From Arthrinium phaeospermum (lineage: Eukaryota > Ascomycota > Sordariomycetes > Amphisphaeriales > Apiosporaceae), in the NCBI GenBank assembly GCA_006503535.1, contig QYRS01000016.1, positions 1-64,000 on the forward strand: DNA of 64,000 nt, read 5' to 3'. Made by a program: the position numbers and the translations under genes. The first letter of the stretch is position 1. Each line of letters opens with the position of its first letter. The notes under the pieces were generated by a model that saw nothing but the letters and a program-made list of their open reading frames with translations, was not told the DNA's origin and did no database searches. Of the stretch, positions 58,922 to 64,000 are shown piece after piece.

Positions 58922-61900
58922 CTAGCCTCGCATCCCGCGCATACCGACCTCGCCATCCTCCCCACCCTGTGCAAACTCCGCCCCCGGCGTCTCCGTGGCC
59001 GCGACGCTGATGATGCTATCCCTGCGGCCGCCCGTCATGCCGTCAATGTGCAGCGCCACCTCGCCGATGCGCCGGAGCACCATCAGCAGGGCGCCCCGCA
59101 GGTCGGGGCTGACCTCCTTGCCGAGCAGCTCCACCACGAGCGGGTAGAAGGCCCGGAGGTGCTCCTCGAACTCCTTCTCCGGCCAGACCGAGTAGCCCTC
59201 CAGCACGTCCACCACGACCGGCCGCCACGCCACAATGTTGCGCTGTTGCGACTCCTCCTCCAGTGCCAGGTACCCCTTTATGACGTCCTTGCACAGCGGG
59301 ATCAGCGCCTTCTCCACCTCGGGCCGGCTCTCCGCCCGCGAGGGGGACGTGTCGGCGAACATACGGAAGAGGATCTGGATGTACGTAGCGGCCGATCCGC
59401 TCTCCTGCTTGAGGAGGTTGGGGGGCTGCTTCATGAACCCTTCGCGCCACAGCCGCATCCGCAGCTCCTTGTCGTTGTTGAACTTGCGCGCAAACAGGAA
59501 CGACTTCTTGAGCAGGGCCATCAGCCGCAGCAGCTCGGCCGAGGGGATCTGCGAGTACACTGCCTCGTTGGAGAAGAGCTCATTGACCGTCTCGATCATG
59601 AGCAGCTGCAAAACACAGCGAGAGATGATGCGGTTGAAGAAGCGGCGTCGAGCAGCCGTCACGACAACAGGCTGTTGCTGGAGAGACGTGTTGGGCTTGA
59701 ATTCTTCCAAGGGGGTCGCGGCTGACATAGTGGGTGTACGCGGGCTGTCGTCATCAGCAGCCGCAATAACCGGCGAACCCGTCTTGGTTTCCGACTCGGA
59801 TGGCTGGCCGTTCTTGTCCGTGCCGTTGATGCTTAGTGCGTTCCCCTCCTCGGTGTCGTCGGTGGGTGTCAAGGGAACCTCGAAGCCAAGTCCATTGGGC
59901 GGGGGTGAGAGGGCTGAAGGTGCGTTGATGGTCGTAGCCGAAAACAGCTGGTAGGCAGTCGTCCTCTCAAACAGTTCGCAGAAAGAGCCCACAATCTGGT
60001 TCCAGTGCCCAGCATTGAACTTGAGCACGTTCTGGAGGATGAGTTGCTGCAAGCAATTGCTTCCTATCCGAGCAATCGTATCGTTCTCTTGGCAGATACA
60101 CAGTGCCAAGAGGTCGAGGAACCGGTCGAGCATGTACTCCAAAGCATCAAAGAAATGGGTGAACAACACAATCATGTTCCGGAGAGCCTGGATCATTGTC
60201 GTCGATAGCCATACCGACAGCTCTTCGTGGCTCAACGCGTTGCTAAGCTCCGGCCGCGAACGCAGCACAATGAAGATGGGATACAGCTGCTGGCGCCAGA
60301 GGATGTCCCAGAAATCCGGTGGGAAGTCACCGCCATACTTCAGAAGCGCTTCGAAGAAGTAGTTGAGGGCATTGGACCGGACCTCGAGGTCTTCTCCGTT
60401 CATCAAGACGTCGTGGAAGGCAAAGAGAATGGGGAACCAGAATCCCTCCTCGAGGGATGTACCGCTCGGCTGTTTGGTCGAGGCATCCGGGGGCTTGGGG
60501 GCGTTGACATCTAGTGTCCCTGATGCGTCATATCTTTGCGAAAGGGGACATTCCGGAACCTTGAGCATCCGTGGGATAATCGACTTCAATGCTTCCATCG
60601 CTTGCAAGCTCTTCCTCTGGAACTTGACATTCTTGGAGAACTCCGTCAAGCAGACAATCAGGTCCGTAAAGGCGCCCTGAGAGATGACCACCCCGAATCG
60701 TGTCTTGTATACCAAGGTGACGTTCTCAAACGCCAGCGTCACGATGGATTCGTGGGGGTCCTTGGCGGCCACTGTGAATACGCCAAACATGGTCCTCCAT
60801 CCAGATCGAATGTTCTCCCCACGAGCCTGGATCATCTGAACCAGGCAGCGCAAAGCCATGTCCTTGACAGTGATGTTGTTGGAATTCGATATGACGTGCT
60901 CGAAGGGCTTCAGGAAGTCCTTTTGGAACTTGAAACCAGGCAACTCCTCGATCTCCATGAAGCGCATAGATAGTTGGCGCAGAGAGTCGAGGGCGAAGTA
61001 GACAATCGCGGTGTTGTTGTGGCATCCGACCTTGTTGAAATGCTCACCAAGCACTGCCCAGATATTTGCCCACTCGAATCGTACACGCGTCATGTTGTAG
61101 TAACTGATCTCGACGATCTTCTGTAAGCTGTAGGTGCGTGGCGAGTCGTTGGAGCCCGACACCTTGATCTCGTCCCAGCTGACCTCGGTCAGTGCCTGGG
61201 CAAAATGGACAATTGCATCGCCTTTGAGGTTTGCCGTGTTGCTGAATATGCGGTCCACGCTTCTGATGACTTCCTCAGATCTGCTCTCAAGAGCAATTTC
61301 CATAGAAAAGCCCTTCGGGCCCGTGTTGGATCGGTTGCGGCGCCGAGACGAAGTTGCTGATTTCTTAGAATCGTTGGTGTTGCTGCGCTCCGGTGGCATA
61401 AAGCGTGCCTTGGAGACATCAGGGATGGCGCCTTCATCAACGCCTCCGGATATCAACTGTAGCCGATCCAGCTGGCTGATGCACATCAGCACATCCTTCC
61501 ACGACTCTCGCAGATAGTCACCCTCAGTCTGGCCGAGTTCCAACATCGCTCGCAGCGCCTCGACGTTCTTGGCCAGGATCTCCTGGGGGTTGTTGAGGTT
61601 GGTGGCATTCTTCAGAGCTGACATGAAAGCCTCCCGGGGCGTCGACAGCTCGAACAGACAAGCAATCTTGATGGCTTGCTTCATGCCCTCCAGGCATAGC
61701 TTATGGACCTCAATGTTACTGGCCTTCTGCATCTGGCTTGAGAGTGCCGAGAACAGCGACATCCAAATAACGTCGAACATTGGTCCGACGTGGCGGAATG
61801 AGGTGGCAGGGATGAACTTGATGCCAGCCCTGGCAGCGTCACGTCTCTGGTTCCTGAACAGGTTCTTGAAGAGCTGCTCAGACCGCAGTGCGATCTCCTC

Positions 61901-64000
61901 CGACTGTTGCATGTGTGCTTCCCTTTGAAGGTCGCGACCAACATTCGAGAAGGCCTGACCCAGACCTGCAGCAAATCCTGTCGAGGGTGCTGTGGTTATA
62001 CCCGCAGCAGCAGCAGCATCGCGCTCACTCTTCAGAACAATCTCATCGTTGGCAATTTCATCATAGATGCCCAGCAGGTAGTCGTCGGGAAGATCGGCGT
62101 TGTCGTTGATACCCCTGTTGTTTTTGATAAAGTCCTCCTTGCTCATTCGCCGGGCAATCTTGCTGCTGTGTAAATCTGTGTTGAGTAAAATGACCGAATA
62201 CGCAAGAACATAGGCCGTATCGGCGTTGGCGAATGCCTTGGGGTTGCCCATAACATAACGGTTGGCGAACTTGAGCATGAAACGATCGATCTTCTGTGCT
62301 TCACCCGGCAGCCGGAACGATTGCAGGAACTGACGCAAGGATGGGACGAACCGTCTCCTGGCGAACTCCATGGTATCCACGAAGGCGTGCATGATCTCGA
62401 TATTCTTGGCGTCACCTTCACCAAGGTACTCTCCGATCTGTGCCTTGTCCAGCTGGGGATTCGAGATCAGGAACTTCGCAATGTCTTCTGGGCTGTCGCT
62501 CGGAATAAACCCTCCCTGTAGGAGAAGCTTGATACCCTTTTTGGGTTTCTCGTTGAAAGCCCGGATGGCGTTTGTCATGGCCGTTTTCCTCTGCTTCTCC
62601 TTTTCCAGCTGAGCGGGATCATCCTCAATGATCGGAGTCGAAGGCGGCAGCGGGGTATCGAGGCGTGATGTGCTGTCGTTGGCCGACGGATCGATCGACT
62701 CTCGGATGTCTTCCATCGAGGCGCGAGTCTCCTCAGAAGAACCAGCATTGGCGCCGGGTCGTCCCACCATGGACCAGTTGACTAGAGATCGAAGGGCCTC
62801 TACCAGCGAATCCAATGCTGTCCGCTTGATAATGTAGTCCTTCGGAACCTCCGATTCGGTTTCTGCCGGGGGCGCGATCTGCACCACTGTCAAGGGCGGC
62901 GGTAGCATGCCCTTGAGCTGCCAGTCGGCGCCATTGCCAGAGTTGGAGAACTTATCTTCGTAGAGCTGTTCCTGGGCGGACGTGACAGGCACAGGGCCAC
63001 TCGCGAACTTGGCAAGATCCTCGATTATGGTTTGAAAGATGTTTGCAACGTTTCTGTCGCAATCGTAATTCAGGTACGTCTCGACCAGACCTCGGGGGTC
63101 GCCGCAGAGACGGTTCAACACGTTGATAAAATACAGTTTTTGCGACAGAGGCGCGGTTCGCCTCGCCAGGAGCGCGAGATATACTTCGTTGAGGAAGACC
63201 TCGATTTCTTTCTGATTTCAGGGTCAGCACGATTCTTCCACGATGGGGCCGGTTGCCGGGATAGAGTGTTACCTTGAAAGGGGCCCGCATGTATTTCAAC
63301 ATGAGCCAGAATATTTCACAGCAAACTTCGAAGACCCGATCTACGGAGCTGGCGCCGTTTCTTGTGATACTTAAACATAGATAATACTTAATGGCCTGGA
63401 GGAAGCTCGTCGGCTCGTTGCTCTTGGTGTTGGTGATGGTACATAGCGGAGAAGTGAAGATGAGAATATGGTTGTTCAAAAGAGTGCGGATCAAGTGCAG
63501 AGAGATGAGCTTGGATCGCATTGGCTGGCCGCGGATGTCGTATAACTGATCGGGCGGCAGAATTTTGGTAGACAAGTTACAGAAGGAGCGGAAGACTAGG
63601 TAAGCATCCCGTATATACACTTCATCTTCGGCGTCGAGGGATTCGGTCGAGTCGTCGCCGTTGACACTCTCGCCTGTCGTCGGCTCGGATGTGCTTCGCG
63701 CGGGCTTCGTCGTCTTGATCTGTGTGACCATGGTCGGCCCATCGCCTAGGTTTGAGTCGTCGAAGCTCTTTCTGTGCTCAAGATCCTTCAGCGTCAGCTT
63801 CGCACCGTCGTTGGTGGATTCGGAAGGCGCGGTCTCAGACGCGCCATCGTGATGCATGCCATCGTGCATTCCGTCCGCATCCTCGTCCCCTTCTACCGAC
63901 GCGTGGATGTTGCCGTTGCCATTCACAGACTCGGGGGCGTCGAAGGTGACGTTGCTGGTGCTGTGCTTGAGCTTGGACAGGCTCATCCGCGCCTCTTTCA
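58922..64000 (-). CDS. sec7: Sec7 Arf guanine nucleotide exchange factor (5' end outside window)
   Basis: Exons are 64,000 (or beyond)-63,273 and 63,211-58,922, with a 61-base GTAACA..TCAG intron joining ..YMRAPFK/KEIEVFL... At least 1,667 residues are present. Known Sec7/BIG proteins are longer, and the frame stays open to the window edge with no stop, so the ATG at 63,986 is probably internal and the DCB domain lies outside. Seen here are KLISLHLIRTLLNNH, the HUS region with YLNYDCD, and the catalytic Sec7 domain (about 62,600-62,030) with the glutamic finger in FRLPGEAQKIDRF and AYSVILLNTDLHS. C-terminal HDS regions follow (for example LEALLKYGGDF-type segments near 60,330). Role: activating Arf GTPases at the trans-Golgi for vesicle formation. 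It is an essential conserved gene. Confidence 0.96.

Noticed and set aside
30500..64000. tRNA, rRNA or CRISPR-like arrays
   Set aside because: No T-loop/anticodon-stem combinations or regularly spaced repeats of those kinds were seen. The spaced 17-mers are too few and the organism is eukaryotic.

Overview
The window looks like nuclear DNA of a filamentous ascomycete (Pezizomycotina). The evidence is short spliceosomal introns (about 50-110 nt, GT..AG, CTAAC-type branch points), a Zn2Cys6 regulator, a NACHT/STAND protein, a Clr5-ankyrin protein, and a 30 kb block with the appearance of repeat-induced point mutation (RIP). The genus cannot be told from the sequence.

Positions 1-30,500 form an AT-isochore made almost entirely of transposon copies mutated by C-to-T changes. 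Three families can be separated by comparing copies. (i) A hAT DNA transposon is present twice. A heavily mutated copy lies at about 3,430-13,024. A milder copy at 16,248-23,694 keeps its terminal inverted repeats and a readable multi-exon transposase on the minus strand. (ii) A ~1.18 kb element with a poly(A)-like end and 15-17 bp target duplications (non-LTR type) is present in at least seven full or partial copies. Three of these sit inside hAT copy 1, and the matching sites in hAT copy 2 are empty. (iii) One element has ~150 bp terminal direct repeats and the duplication AATTT (LTR type) at 14,080-27,632. It is inserted in a 1.18 kb copy and is itself split by hAT copy 2. This gives a three-level nest and a relative insertion order.

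Base composition changes abruptly at about 30,500, and a gene-rich part follows. In order it holds: an uncharacterised fungal membrane protein (+); a hexose-type MFS transporter (-); an unrecognised protein (+); a cytochrome P450 (-); a CalB-like secreted lipase (-); a short-chain dehydrogenase (-); a Clr5-ankyrin protein (-); a small one-pass membrane ORF (+); a NACHT NTPase (+); a phosphotransferase-fold protein (-); a Zn2Cys6 transcription factor (+); and most of the Arf exchange factor Sec7 (-), which runs off the right edge.

The genes do not form an obvious pathway. No polyketide, peptide or terpene synthase is present, so the transporter/P450/lipase/dehydrogenase neighbourhood is accessory metabolism rather than a defined cluster. 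The Clr5-ankyrin and NACHT genes are of kinds common in fungal self/non-self recognition. Each is complete except for one missing base in a short homopolymer. The phosphotransferase gene also has an unresolved break. These are either recent pseudogenes or consensus errors. Sec7 is a conserved housekeeping gene and marks the return to ordinary chromosome.
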